Source: Saturnia japonica
Lineage: Eukaryota > Arthropoda > Insecta > Lepidoptera > Saturniidae
Reading direction: 5' to 3'
DNA length: 64,000 bases
Assembly: GCA_033032175.1 (NCBI GenBank)
Contig: CM065309.1
Coordinates: 1,736,001-1,800,000, forward strand
The translations under genes and the position numbers were made by a program. The notes below the pieces were generated by a model that saw nothing but the letters and a program-made list of their open reading frames with translations, was not told the DNA's origin and ran no database searches. Positions 46,295 through 58,089 of this stretch are shown piece after piece; position 1 is the first letter of the stretch, and the number at the start of each line of letters is the position of its first letter.

Positions 46295-46515
46295 TCTGTT
46301 AAAAAAACAACTTTAATAATTTTGATGAGTTTTCTGGTGTATATTCGAAGTTCAAGGTCCAATGCCAATAAAATTAAATTGGGACCACCCTTTCATTAAA
46401 AAAAAGAATCAGCCAAATCGGTTAACAAACAAAGAAGTTATGGCTGAACATCCATAAAAAACATATACATTCGTATTGAATAACATCCGTATTCTTTTCG
46501 GAAGTCAGTTAAAAA
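46295..46515 (+). repeat. Repeat family T, copy (second of two adjacent)
   Basis: Same word order as the previous copy, with TTTTCTGGTGTATATTCGAAG, GTCCAATGCCAATAAAATTAAA and CATTCGTATTGAATAACATCC, ending GGAAGTCAGTTAAAAAA. The two copies are in direct orientation, 15-20 bases apart. Confidence 0.7.
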
Positions 46516-46519
46516 AATT

Positions 46520-47250
46520 AAACGCTGGTAAAATTTAAAATTACATCATGTTATTGTATTTACTTAAAAACGTTATATATTTTATTATCACGTTGCTAGC
46601 TCGGCTTTGTATTATAATAGTAACTCTATGGACACAATTAAAAACAAACCACGGTGCAATATATAATAACACTTAGACAAATTAATTACTCAAAAAATCA
46701 TTGTGTTTCCACGTTTAACGATCGTTCATATCTGCTTATCATATTATTAAGTAAAATAAATTTATAAAACATGCCATATCATTTAGGTTGTAAGGTAAAT
46801 TAAGTTTTTTAGTAAACTGTATTATATAGGTTTACATTATAATCATTAATTGCCTGTGTACCCGGATTAATATCAATCTTAATGAAACTTGAAATATATA
46901 TGCCTCCAATAGACTTTCTATCAATTATTTTTACAATAATTTTATTGTTCTTAAGGTCTGGTCAAACAGTGGGGGGGAGGAGGGGGGCGAGACGGCGTGA
47001 TTTCTCGGACTCCAATATACTCTGAAAAAATGCACTAAAAAATAAAAAAATGTTATTAATTAACTTACAAATATCCTTTTTTAACTCACTTTGATATTCC
47101 TACGAACTATTCGTCTGCCACATATTTTATTAGGACAATAATATACAATTATTCTTATTTTGGGACTCATTGATTCATTCATTATTCGTCATTCATTCAT
47201 TAGGAAACTTCCTAAAATTGGCAAAATATGTTTAAAGTTTCGTTAATTCG
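46520..47250. other. AT-rich spacer with a G-rich run
   Basis: Nothing coding. 46971-46987 is GGGGGGGAGGAGGGGGG, an exceptional G-rich run in this AT-rich context. Confidence 0.5.
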
Positions 47251-47254
47251 TCCA

Positions 47255-47475
47255 AAATCATTATTCGATTTTGAAGAGTTTTCAGGTATATCTTTGAAAT
47301 CCAAAGTCCAATACCAATGAAGTTAAAATGGGACAAATCTAAAAAATATCTCCTATCTGACAAAAAAATAAATATTTAAATCGGTTTATAAATGACGGAG
47401 TTATGTGGTAACAAACATTTAAAAATACAACCGAATTGATAACTTCCTCCTTTTTTGAAGTAGGTAAAAAAATCT
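47255..47475 (+). repeat. Repeat family T, copy
   Basis: TTTTGAAGAGTTTTCAGGTATATC, AGTCCAATACCAATGAAGTTAAAATGGGAC, AAATCGGTTTATAAATGACGG and an end CTTTTTTGAAGTAGGTAAAAAA. Confidence 0.65.
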
Positions 47476-48231
47476 GGGTAAACGGACTTGTGTGCATAAA
47501 GTAAATCAAAAGCGTCAAGTGACCCGAGTTATACAAAAATATATGGTTATATATCATGGTTATATGGTTATATAACATAATTATATCATCATTGTTTTCA
47601 TTCACACTACTTCACAAAATATCCTTATTTTTGTAAATTTAATTCATCTATTGTTTTCTATAATTTTACCGTAAATTTAATTATTTAAAATTGATTTCAT
47701 TATAATAATAAATTAAAACCTTTGTCATGTTATAACTAATTAAATTCGCTTAACAATTTTGTGATAAACGTCGTCTTAAAAAGACTATAAAATTATGTAT
47801 TTATTGTAATGTATTTGTAATAATTAAAATTATACCAAAAAAGAGCTTTGTTTAACTTATTTAATTTTGAATTGGTTTGGTGAACCATATTTTGAAGTTA
47901 TTTCATTTAGCACGTTTGACCAAAATCTCATTTAAGTTACGATGTGGTTCAGGATGACAACACGCTAAGCCTGGTGGGAAGAGTGGCTCTCAAGTTCACC
48001 TGCTGAAACACTCGTATAAGCGCTTGAGGTCAAATTTTCAACTTGGCAGCGACAATAATCTCTGCGGGTGTTAGAAAATGCTACTACTAAGCCGGCATTG
48101 CTTTCAAACATTACATAACATGTCATCAAATCCTAAACTAAAATAATAAATACTGTCAAATAAGAATCAAATAACAAGAGATAAAGTACATAACATACTC
48201 GAATAAAAATTACGATTTTTAACAAAACATA

Positions 48232-48420
48232 AAACCAACTTCAATGATTTTGAGGATTTCCCTGATGTATCTTTAAAATTGAAGGTCTAATGCCAATGAA
48301 ATGATAACGAAACCATCCTTGAGGTATTCTCTTTCCAACGAAAAAAGGATCATCTAAATCGGTTCATAAACAAAAAAGTTATGACTGAACATCAACTCGT
48401 TTTTGAAGTCGGTTAAAAAG
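48232..48420 (+). repeat. Repeat family T, copy
   Basis: AAACCAACTTCAATGATTTTGAGG, CCCTGATGTATC, GGTCTAATGCCAATGAAATG, CTTGAGGTATTC and an end TTTGAAGTCGGTTAAAAA. Confidence 0.7.
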
Positions 48421-49218
48421 AGACCACAAAGTGTTTGAAAACCACCACACAACATAAATATTCAACAAATACAAGCGGTCAAGTTTCCAAAAAGCATACC
48501 AAATGCGTCATCGCCTCACACATTTTGTTTAACGCAGGTGAAGTTTCTTTTAAATTAACTTAACAAAACGGTCAACGTAGATGACCTGCAAGGATACTGA
48601 TATTAGCATAGATGACATTTTTAATTAAAGTCAAAAATAAGTACTTATATGATCCTCTATATTTACTGATTTGTGATATTTTCACAAAAGGCCAATGGAA
48701 GAAAAATTCACGAAGGGTTTAGCTTGCAGCAAATCCACGTTGATCATTTTCGCTATTTATAAACTACCTTAATCACAAAAAGGTGGCGTAGTTTCCTTCC
48801 GCAAACGCTTGTACGGGTGCTCGATGACTTGATTTCATCCGAAATACCCGGAAGTTATGACTAAGAATTAAGAAAACTCGTACTCAAATGGATGATTCAT
48901 AATCCATGTGAAGAACAGAATCCCAACGCAACATGCATGGTTAACAAAAATGGAAGAACAATATATCGGTTCAACTTTCCTAAATCATTTCACAAAATAG
49001 CATTTTTAGTAGATGATGGAAAATCTAATTACCGACGAGACTACGATCCGCAGTTGGATAACCCAAAGTTCGCAATTTTCACACGAACAAGCAGTTTATC
49101 GCAAAGACTTAAACGGTCTTCGCATAACAAGAGACAATCGTCATGTAGCTCCCTATAACGCATATTTACTAAAAAAAGTTTAACTGTCATATTAACGTTG
49201 AGTAGGTAGAAAGTATTA

Positions 49219-50499
49219 GGTCTTTACCTATGAAATTGCCGTTTTGTGAAAAAATTTAAACGAATTTTTTTCATGTATTCTTTATTTGTATTAATCGAAA
49301 TAATCACCCATGCAATCAATGCATCTTTGCCAGCGCAGTGGCAGTTTATTGATGCCCTTCTTAAAAAAATCAGCTGGACGGGAGGCAACAAATTCTTCAA
49401 AGGCATTTTGTACTGCCTCTCGGGTATTGAATTTTTTTCACGCCACGGAGTTATCCAAATTCTGGAAAAAGTAGTAGTCTGTAGGTGCAAGGTCTGGTGA
49501 GTAGGGCAGATGACGGAGAACTTCTAAACCCAGTTCTTCCAACTCGGAGACCGTCTGCTGTGCAGTATGAGGTCGCGGTTGTCACGCAGGAGCAGCGGAG
49601 AAGAGCAATTGACCAATGCTGGTTGGAGATGTGCCAGCTTCTCCATCATTGTGTTCAGTTCTTCACAGTATACATCTGCAGTAATGCTCACCCCGTTTGG
49701 TAAGAAGCTGTGATGAATCACTAAAATCGCGCTAGACCACCAAACAGTAACCATCACTTTTCTAGGGGTAAGTTTTCGTTTAGGGCATTGTTTAGGTGCT
49801 GAACCAGGATCAAACCAACTTGCTGAGCGCTTGCGGTTATCAAACAGAATCCATTTTTCATCGCAAGTAACAATGCGGTTCAAAATTCCTTCATTTGTGT
49901 GTCTGTTGAGCAGTGCAAGGCACGTATCGACGCGTACTTCGCGCTGGCGATCATTGAGTTCGTGGGGCACCCATTTGTCAAGCTTTTTTACCTTGCCAAT
50001 TTGACGCAAATGGACCAATATTGTTTTGACGCTAACGTCGAAAGCTGCTGCTAATTCAGCCGTAGATTGTGTATTATCAGCTTCCACAATCGCCTTTAAT
50101 TCGTCATTGTCGACCAAAGTCTTCGGACGACCGCGAGTTTCATTTTTCAGGTCGAAATTCCCAGAACGGAAGCGAGCAAACCAATAACAGGTGGTGCGTT
50201 GGTTTGTAGTGTTAGCTCCGTAAACGTCGTTGATGTTGCGTGCCGCTTGTGCCGCGTTGCTGCCACGACGGTACTCATATTCCATAATTACTCGAATTTT
50301 TAACGTATCCGTGATGACAAAAAAGATTGAAATCCGATGAAAATATAACACTAATCAATAAACAAATGACTACTTTTGGAAAAAGAATTCCATGTTTTTA
50401 ATATAAAATTAATTTGAAATTAGAATTCTTAGCCAAACAAAAATTATTTTGATTTGAAATGGCCAGTACTGCAGAACGGCAATTTCATAGGTCAAGACC
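49219..50499 (-). mobile_element. Mariner transposon, 1281 bp, with TIRs and TA duplication
   Basis: Left end GGTCTTTACCTATGAAATTG and the inverse of it on the right (GGTCTTGACCTATGAAATTG on the minus strand), matching over about 28 bases with few differences. Each end is bordered by TA (49217-49218 and 50500-50501). Length and target are typical of mariner. Inserted in the Helitron gene; removing it and one TA leaves the Helitron frame open. Confidence 0.93.
49291..50351 (-). pseudogene. Mariner transposase (DD34D type), inactivated
   Basis: Cut-and-paste transposase. From the start: helix-turn-helix region with GSNAAQAARNINDVYG and WFARFRSG, a GRPKT hook, second DNA-binding helix LAAAFDVSVKTILVHL, the WVPHELNDRQ motif, first catalytic Asp in VTCDEKWILFDN, VMVTVWWS, and second Asp in LLLRDN. 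There a one-base loss (near 49570-49575) shifts the frame; the remainder continues in another frame with TVSELEELGLEVLRHL, YSPDLAPTDYYFF (third Asp), then an in-frame TGA, and KKGINKLPLRWQRC...MGDYFD to the end at 49291. Start chosen at 50351 because the residues before MEYEY align with other mariners. About 350 residues if intact, the normal size. Confidence 0.9.
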
Positions 50500-51941
50500 T
50501 ATTATATTAGCTGTAAATTATCTTTATAAATACATTTATAAACTAAACGACTGTGCATCGATCATAGTTATAAAAAATCAAAGAACGCTAATTCATAATG
50601 AAGCTAACACATACATTAAAGGATGCTGTGTCACACCACCGGAAGCATGCTGGCGATTATTTTCTTTTGAAATTTAAAAAAAAGTCATGGTGTCCAACGA
50701 TTGGATATATATACACTTACAAGGGCAGTAACTAATCTCAAGATTAGATCAAATCCAGGAAGATTTGGCAGATATTGGCCAAGGAGGATCCACTTTAGAG
50801 GCATATTTTAGACATAATAAAAATATTACAGAACAGAGAGACCCTAATCAATTAAATAAACATTGTGATGATATGGAGTATCATTATTATTGGCAGATGC
50901 CTGAACATTTTAGATGGGTTGGAAGGTCGAGTAAATGGGTACAACGATGTCGTCAATTACGAGTCATTGGTAGGATTGACAATGTGAATTATGTTGCCCA
51001 ACCAGAACTATACCATTTGCGTTTGTTACTGTATCATGTAAAAACGCAACAAGCTTCAACGACCTTCGAACTGTGAATGATGCCCAGTATCAAACATATA
51101 AGCAAGCCTGCTTAGCACATGGTTAAGCTTACGACGATCAGCAATAGGTAGAAGGATTACGACAATCTACATTATCTAAACTGCCTGTAGGAATGCGAAG
51201 ACTTTTATACAAATATTAATTTACGGATTTCTCTAAAACCCAAAGAAACTATGGGAGACTTTCAAAGAACAATTAGCATAGGATTCTATACACACTGTCC
51301 AGCGAAATGGGCAACCTATAGAAAGGGCAATTAATCGTGCTTACAGAATTATTGCCAATAAATTGAAGACTGAAGCAACAGAGGGAACAAATTTCCGATA
51401 CCGGGTACAAACTTTTGGTTTTGAAGACATCGAGGCTTACGATGTTGAAATTAATCATAATACTCTGAACACTGATGAATTAGCAGTACTAGGAGATCAA
51501 ATGTATCAACTACTGAGAGGAAAACATATAGAAATCGTTAAAGCCATTCCACAAGCCGTAAATAATGAAAACTTTGTAACAAAATGATTTTTCATTGATG
51601 GTCCAGGTGGCACCGTAAAGACCTTCATTTATAGAACTCTATAATACATGCTCACTGGAAAATGATGCAAAGTTAAATCTGTGGCCTTCACTGGTATGGC
51701 TTCCATATTTATTTATTATTTATTTATTTAATTAAGGTAACATACAGCCATAACATAAACATGTTTAAATATAATTTATACAAACAGGCCTACAGTACCA
51801 TATATTGAAGTACATATATCTATATATAAATTTTTCAAAAATCGTAGCATTACAATCATATAAAAAAAAAGAACTAAATAAATTTAGAATTTCAATATCA
51901 ACATTAAAATAAAAACATACAAGAGTTAAATTTATATTATA

Positions 51942-54852
51942 TCATAACATGTCTTTATTCAACAAATCACGTACCTTCCTTTTGTAAGATGATAATTTAT
52001 TTGAAAATATGTCAACATCACTAAGAAATCTGTTATAGTAATAACAAGAACGTTGAAAGAAGGAGTTTTTGAAATAATTTGTCCGACAAAAGGGAACATG
52101 AAATGTGTCCTTTGATCGTGCGTTTGATCGCGGTATTTTTAAAGAAATGTGTTCCAGAAGTGGAGAAGAATCTATATGGTGATTAATTATTTTATGTAAG
52201 AAGATTGCATCAAGATATATCCTCCTATGTTTTAAGGATTGCATATTATGCCTAGAAGCACTTGTTTTAAAATGAATAAAATTATGACTAGTTCTATAAT
52301 CGAGGGACTTTAAAAATCTGTTCTGTATTTTCTCAATCCTGGCTATGTGCACTTCATATTGTGGGCTCCAAACTACACTTGCAAACTCCAGTATACTGCG
52401 AACATAGGCGTAATATAAGACTTTTAAAGTTTCTACTTTCTTAAAGGGTTTACCCAAACGTAGTATTAAGCCGAGTTTCTTAAGAGCTTTAGAGACGATA
52501 GTATATATATGAAGATTGAAGTGCAATCCTGAATCCAGAATGACACCTAAGTCACGAACTTCATTAACACGTTTAATTATATTCCCAGACAGTTCATAGT
52601 TGTAAATTAAAGGATTTCGTTTCCGTGTGAAAGAAATAATGTGGCACTTGTCTCTGTTAATAAATAATTGGTTTGACAAGCAATATTCATTAAACATATT
52701 GAGATCATTTTGTAATTGCATACAGTCAGCCTCTGATTGAACGATTTTAAAAATTTTTGTATCGTCTGCATAGAGTAAATGACAAGACTCCTTAAAACAT
52801 GCCCCTATATCATTGATATACAGCGTAAATAGGAAAGGCCCAAGATGAGATCCTTGGGGAATACCGGAAGAAATCGCTAGAAACCTAGAACGATAACCTT
52901 TGAGTGCTACAGCTTGACTGCGGTTTCTTATATACGACTCAATCCACCTTAGAAGGTTACCGTGTATACCGACCCTTAATAACTTGTTCAGTAATATTGA
53001 ATGATTTATTTTATCAAATGCTTTAGAGAAATCAGTATACACTGCGTCCACCTGATAGCCAGAATCGAGAGCTTTTGTAATAAAAGTAGTGTAACCGACT
53101 AAATTAGTGTCAACACTGCGGCCGCGAAAGAATCCATGCTGCTCAACAGTAATATGATGACAAATTTGTGTTGTTAATTCGTTAGTAATTATCTTTTCAA
53201 ATAGTTTTGCAAAAACGCAAAGTTTTGAGATTGGTCTATAATGCTTAACATTATGTCTATCACCTCCTTTTGGAATTGGAGTTATCAGTGCCATTTTCCA
53301 GACATTCGGAAAACATCCTTCAGTTAGTGACTTCGTAAAAATTATAAAAAGCGGCGAAGACAATTCTTTTGCAAGTCTTGACACTAAAATGGGGTGAACC
53401 TCATCAAAACCAGCACCTTTATTAGTGTCAGTTTGTTTTAATAGTTCGAACACCATTTCTTGGGAAATATTAATCTACTAATGATAATGATGTATCATAG
53501 CATCTATGGTGAGTATCTTCGTGACGACTGGTTACAAACACTGAATTAAAATAATTATTAAACATATTGCATATTTCTTCACTATCGGTTGAAGATTGAT
53601 TATCGTATATCATTTTAGCCGGTATATTGTTATCAGAGAACTTAGATTTAATGAAGGACCAAAAATACTTTGGCGATGTAGTAATTTTAGCCTCAGAAAA
53701 CGAAATATAATTTCGATAGCATTCTGCTTCTAGGCATTTTTCTCTTCTACGTAAGATTTTAAATTCTACTGTCTTGATCATTTTTATATTTTTTCCAATT
53801 TGCATGAACTTTTCACGAATAAGTTTTAGTAATGCTCGGGAATACCAAGGTGGATAATTTTTATTTAAATGTATTGGTTTCCTGGGGACAAATTGATCAA
53901 TTAACTTATGCAAAATGCAATAAAAATAAGTAACAGCTTCTTCAGTGTTCAAACCACTAAGACATTGAACCCAATTGATATCTCCCAAACCCTTACTTAT
54001 CTCTTCAAAATTAGCTGAGTGATAGATATATTTAAAACGGTCGACATCTTTAATGTATATCACCGAGGAAAAATTAATTTCTATTTCGAGAGATTTGTGA
54101 TGCATGTCCTCAGGAGTGAGTGGTGAAGGACAAGCTTTGACATAACAATTACTATTACTTAACACTAAGTCAAGAATACGCTTATTAACATTATAACAAC
54201 TGTTGTATTGTAAAGTATTGCTAAAATTCATAAAATCGGATAAGATCGTTACTTTGTTAGAGTTAGCAGTATTTAATAACTTTAAATTAAAAAATTCGTC
54301 ACGGTCCCATTCCGCCTGAGATATATTATAGTCGCCCAACAATAAAAAGATGCTGTCACTTCTATCATTGTGCATTATTTCATATGAATTATCAAAAAAT
54401 CGTTGTAACGATAGTAAATGGTTATTATTGTGCGGGAAATAACAACACACAATATGCAATGAGCGTAATGTATCTCGCTTATTGGTCGGAGGCGCGAAGG
54501 TAGGGGAGCGGGGGTAAGCCGTGGCCGCGGACGCTGAACCCAGCTCGATGCTCAACCACAGCTCCTCGGAATCGGACGCCGAACACCACTCGTCACGGCG
54601 CCGAGCAACAAGTTCCCGGCGTACCGCTATCAAAACTCCACCACCCCTCACATCTTTCATTGTATTAGAACGATCTCGTCTGTATACAATATAATTGCTG
54701 TAAAAATACTCAGCACTATCGAAATCTGAAGATAACCATGTTTCTGTTAAACAAATCAAGTCATAGTTACATTGTAAAACACTAGAAAGAAAAGTATGCG
54801 ATTTTGTACGCAGTCCTCTCACATTCTGATAATAAATATTTAAACCATTTAA
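51942..54852 (-). pseudogene. LINE ORF2: endonuclease and reverse transcriptase, one frameshift
   Basis: Begins near 54852 with LNIYYQNVRGLRTK. AP-endonuclease-like domain: LICLTETWL (catalytic Glu), GGGVLIAVRR, LLGDYNISQ (Asp/Asn pair) and SPLTPEDMHHKSLEI (His motif). Linker: NYPPWYSRALLKLIREK and SPKYFWSFIKSKF. Reverse transcriptase: NKGAGFDEVHP, HYRPISKLCVFAKLFEKI, VYTDFSKAFDKINH, SGIPQGSHLGPFLF, LLYADDTKIF (YxDD), VRDLGVILDSGLHF, and C-terminal EFASVVWSPQYEVHIARIEK. One extra base at about 53472 separates SLSLVD from NISQEMVFELL. Apart from that the frame is open over about 970 residues, so the copy is fairly young. All catalytic residues are present. Confidence 0.9.
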
Positions 54853-55178
54853 TTTAAGCTCTTTTGAAAATAGTAATTACACAAACAATACTTAGACACA
54901 TTATTTTTGACAATATTTTTATTGAATATAATGAACGGACTTGTGACTATATATACATAATACTCTAATGTATGTTTCAAAGGAACATGAGTTGCCATAT
55001 TTTCAAAATGAAAACTACATAAAATTATTAAAATGATTAGCAAGAAAATAACATTATTGATAATACTATGAAGAGGTGATTTGCTTTTATAACAAATTTA
55101 ATAAATAATAGGAATGCAATTATAGCTTATTAACTTTTTGTAACAAAGTTTTTTACACAAGAAATATAAACAGAACAG
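54853..55178 (-). other. LINE ORF1-ORF2 spacer
   Basis: AT-rich sequence between the two LINE reading frames; no conserved motif. The 64-residue open frame within it has no support. Confidence 0.5.
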
Positions 55179-55749
55179 TCACTTAATTTTCTGGAGATCA
55201 GATTCTTTAGAAATACGAATAATACCTGATTTATCATTTTTCCTCATCAATATTTTACAGTCTCTAACCCAAAGATAGGAATAGTTATATAGGACTTTGA
55301 GTTCTCTGGCGCGTTTTAATAACAGCTTATTTGCGGGTGTAAGGTGGTCATTCAAGTAAAGGTTGGAAGCAGCTCCGGGTATACCGATCTCCGCTGTCGT
55401 TAAACCACGACGAGCGCGAACGGCTGCGATCAGCTGATCCTTACGGTGTCGCTGTGTGAACCGTACAATAATGGAAGGGAGACGTACAGCTAGCTTATTA
55501 CCATCGGGTCCAAAGTTGTTATAAGGTCGAACACGATGGATCGTGTCGAGATCTGTATCCAAGAGCGTAAAATCCACAACTCTGCATAAATCATTTAAAA
55601 TATGATGCAAATTCTCACCACTGCGAGGGGGTACCCCTGATAACTCTATATTATTTTGTCGGGAGAACTGGTCTTGCAGGCTATTTTCATATCTTAGCCC
55701 GAGTATTGTATCTTTTGCATGATTTAATTCTTTTTGTATTATTGATGTC
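55179..55749 (-). pseudogene. LINE ORF1 (nucleic-acid-binding protein), 5'-truncated
   Basis: Open on the minus strand from 55749 to the stop at 55179, about 189 residues. It carries a coiled-coil-like start (IIQKELNHAKDTILGLRYEN), SLQDQFSRQNNIELSGVP, ENLHHILNDLCRVV, and IIVRFTQRHRKDQLIAAVRA, then ITARARELKVLYNYSYLWVRD-like C-terminal text and ICKILMRKND. This is the ORF1 type with a baculovirus-FP-like C-terminal domain common in insect LINEs. The zinc-finger N-terminus is missing because the element is truncated. Confidence 0.8.
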
Positions 55750-55754
55750 TAAAA

Positions 55755-56439
55755 GTCGTACAGCACATAAAAGAGTTTGATTGTTTGTTTGGTTGAACGC
55801 GATAATCTCAGGAACTACTGGTTCGTATGGAAAAAATGATTCAGTGTTGGATAGCCATTTGTCGACGAAGGCTTTATATATAGACTATATAACATAACGC
55901 TATGATCAATAGGAGCGGAGTATCAATAAAAAGTATTGGAATCACGAGCAAATTTTATTTCTTTTTAGTGCTTCCATTGCGTTCGCTGCGTAAATGGTTT
56001 AAGTTACGCAACAATCGTTTGTAACGTAACTGTTTTTCTTAAAAAGTTCTAAAAAAGTGTCCGCGATATTATATGGCTATCTTTTAAGGTTTACTCAATA
56101 TAACCTTTTTATGGTAATAAAATTTGTTCTAAAATAATGAATTATTTGCGAAGTGTTTTTATATACATGCAATGTATCCTTATTGAAATAAATACATTAT
56201 TCTTCACAAGTATTTAATTTTGAACAAAATAGGTCGCAACTGATTTAAATGAATATCTTAGGAGATATCATAATTTAAAAATAACTCGGCAGCAAAATAA
56301 TGATCAAGTATCACGAGCGCGTTTTTATTATGCAGAATAATGTGGGAGGCGGACGGCACTTAATAATACAGTCCCTACGACCCACTCTCTCTCTCTCTCT
56401 CTCTTATATGATGCAGACGAAGTTGCGTGGGTCAGCTAG
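55755..56439 (+). mobile_element. Helitron-like element H3 with CT microsatellite
   Basis: Head GATTGTTTGTTTGGTTGAACGCGATAATCTCAGGAACTACTGG and GTTGGATAGCCATTTGTCGACG, end GAAGTTGCGTGGGTCAGCTAG before T at 56440. The 3' end is canonical; the 5' border beside the LINE is unclear. A (CT)n run lies at 56385-56404. No coding sequence. Confidence 0.6.
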
Positions 56440-57100
56440 TAATTTATATAAATTGATAGATAATAATAATAAAATGATAGATAGAGCTTTGTCGTTGAGC
56501 GCGCATCACGCAAAATCTGTTGTATTTTAATATTTTTTTAATTGTTTTATTCCGTAGGTACTTGGTCCTATCTAAAAAAAATATCACGATGTCTTGATTC
56601 AATAAAAAGTTATTAATGTTTTGAGAAACTACGACTTTTATAAGCACAACAAGTTCAGCGATGTGTTTTTTTATCGTGGAGAAGTGGGATTATAATATGT
56701 ATTAGTATAGATTAACGCGATTGAAGTCGTGGACGGTTGCTAGTTATTTATTTATATAGTTACATGTATTTCTTAATGTAATTATAAATACTTTTTAATC
56801 TTCGCTCTCTTTCTTCGATACAAGCATTGAAAGTGATGTATCGTCTGGTATATATAGGTCACCAGTTATCAATTTTCTCAGTTAACATACGCTATGTCGA
56901 TGAGAATGCAAAATGTTCTATATCAAGACTCTGCTTCAATATAATTCATTGTAAAATGTTATATTTCTAGTTATTTTTACATTGGATCCACGTTCAGGAT
57001 TGATTTGTATAAAATATAACACCACAAATTATGATGAAACGCTCCCTGCTAAGGTTTTTGCAAGGGACTACAGTATGTGATTCTTCAAAAAGAAGTGAAT
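56440..57100. other. AT-rich spacer, nothing recognised
   Basis: No gene or repeat recognised. Confidence 0.5.
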
Positions 57101-57104
57101 ATGT

Positions 57105-57215
57105 TTTTAAAGGTTCGTCACCACACATGACTGTAATGCTTCTACTATTGCAAGCATCCATAGACTGCGGTAACCGCTTAACATATCTGGCGGACCGCAT
57201 ACTTGTTTTTCACCA
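57105..57215 (-). repeat. Interspersed repeat family R, left half
   Basis: Minus strand: AAACAAGTATGCGGTCCGCC, then ATGTTAAGCGGTTACCGCAGTCTATGGATGCTTGCAATAGTAG. Matches 13230-13300 and 62490-62560. The 85-residue open frame across it is fortuitous. Confidence 0.6.
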
Positions 57216-57299
57216 CAGTGATATAAAAAAAATTATTAATGTATGTTCGTCTGTATCACTTCGTATTCAGAATAAAACTCTGTGCTGAACTACGAACGC

Positions 57300-58085
57300 A
57301 CTTTATATATTCTTACTTTAAACGGGGTGGAACTTTCTAGATTCATTTCAAAAAGAACTCCGTACTAATCGAGAACATTCTCGCGCTTTTCCAATTATTG
57401 AATTTAAGTGATTTTCTCATTTATATTTCTTAAATCGATGTTATGAATATTTCCACACGGAACAATAAGTAAAACTGATTAGTGTTTAAACAGTAAAATA
57501 TCGGGATTCTAGATATTTCTATTTACCGTTTGTTTTTATTATAATCAATAAAATTCTTAATCTTGTTTATAAAAAAATATCTCATGTGGAAATCTGTTGA
57601 AAGAATTAAAATTATAGATTGTTATGTATAAAGATGAATTCTTTTTTACTAAGAAAAAGAAATGTTTAAAAACTTAAACCCAACTAAGGAAATAACATAC
57701 ATATTGTTCATTGGTAAGTGCTTCACACGAGAATGGCTGGACCGATTTCGCTAATTATTTTTTAAGCGTTAGTAACTACAGTCCGAATAACATTTTTGAG
57801 AAAAAAATTATTATTTTTACCTTAAAAATTTGATAATATTGGGATAAACTGAAATTGCTTTTTTATGGGACTTTTTTATTTACTTAACCATGTTTATACA
57901 TCATTCATGTGTTTTATATTTTTAACCATAACTCACTATTTGAACTTTGAATATACGTTAATGTTATTTTGTTTTGTTCATTATGGCCAGTGGAAATATC
58001 TGATCCAATGATCCAATCATATATGATCGGAATAGATTTTTCATTATTCACTACTCTTTCTATAACATTTTTTTAATATGATTTT
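57300..58085. other. AT-rich spacer
   Basis: 57715-57860 has a CACGAGAATGGCTGGACCGATTTC phrase that recalls Helitron-type repeats; otherwise nothing. Confidence 0.4.
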
Positions 58086-58089
58086 CGTT

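Larger units (their letters stand above)
48780..51706 (+). mobile_element. Helitron with Rep/helicase gene, split and decayed
   Basis: A coding Helitron relic in three parts: 48780-49216, 50502-51706, and possibly a scrap after 55749. It is interrupted by a mariner (49219-50499) and a LINE (51707-55749). The order of motifs is that of a Helitron Rep/helicase protein; the N-terminal HUH part has not been found, and the element's own ends cannot be assigned. Confidence 0.85.
48800..51706 (+). pseudogene. Helitron Rep/helicase pseudogene
   Basis: In an intact element this protein nicks, unwinds and transfers a single strand for rolling-circle transposition. Readable order: LDDLISSEIPG (about 48815), KWMIHNPCEEQNPNATCMVN (48885), FPKSFHK, DGKSNYRRDYDP, FNCHINVE and VESI up to the mariner, then VNYLYKYIYK (50510), TYIKGCCVTPPEACWRLFSF, MPEHFRW, YHLRLLLYHVK with a frame change to NATSFNDLRTVNDAQYQTYK (51045), ERAINRAYRIIANKLK, and FFIDGPGGTVKTFIYRTL (51585-51640). 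The last is the helicase Walker A with Val in place of the usual Gly before Lys-Thr. GMAS follows, where the LINE begins. At least four stops and three frame changes. Confidence 0.85.
51707..55749 (-). mobile_element. Jockey-like LINE, nearly complete
   Basis: About 4.04 kb: part of ORF1, all or nearly all of ORF2, a 235-base 3' UTR, and a 3' tail of AAATA units (51707-51735 on the plus strand: TTATTTATTATTTATTT). The 5' end is truncated inside ORF1. It is inserted in the helicase part of the Helitron. It belongs to the same broad group as, but is clearly different from, the LINE at 1-7.3 kb. Confidence 0.9.

Noticed and set aside
49246..49703. Plus-strand open frames over the mariner
   Set aside because: Antisense shadows of the mariner transposase.
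57031..57288. 85-residue open frame
   Set aside because: Overlaps an inverted copy of repeat family R.
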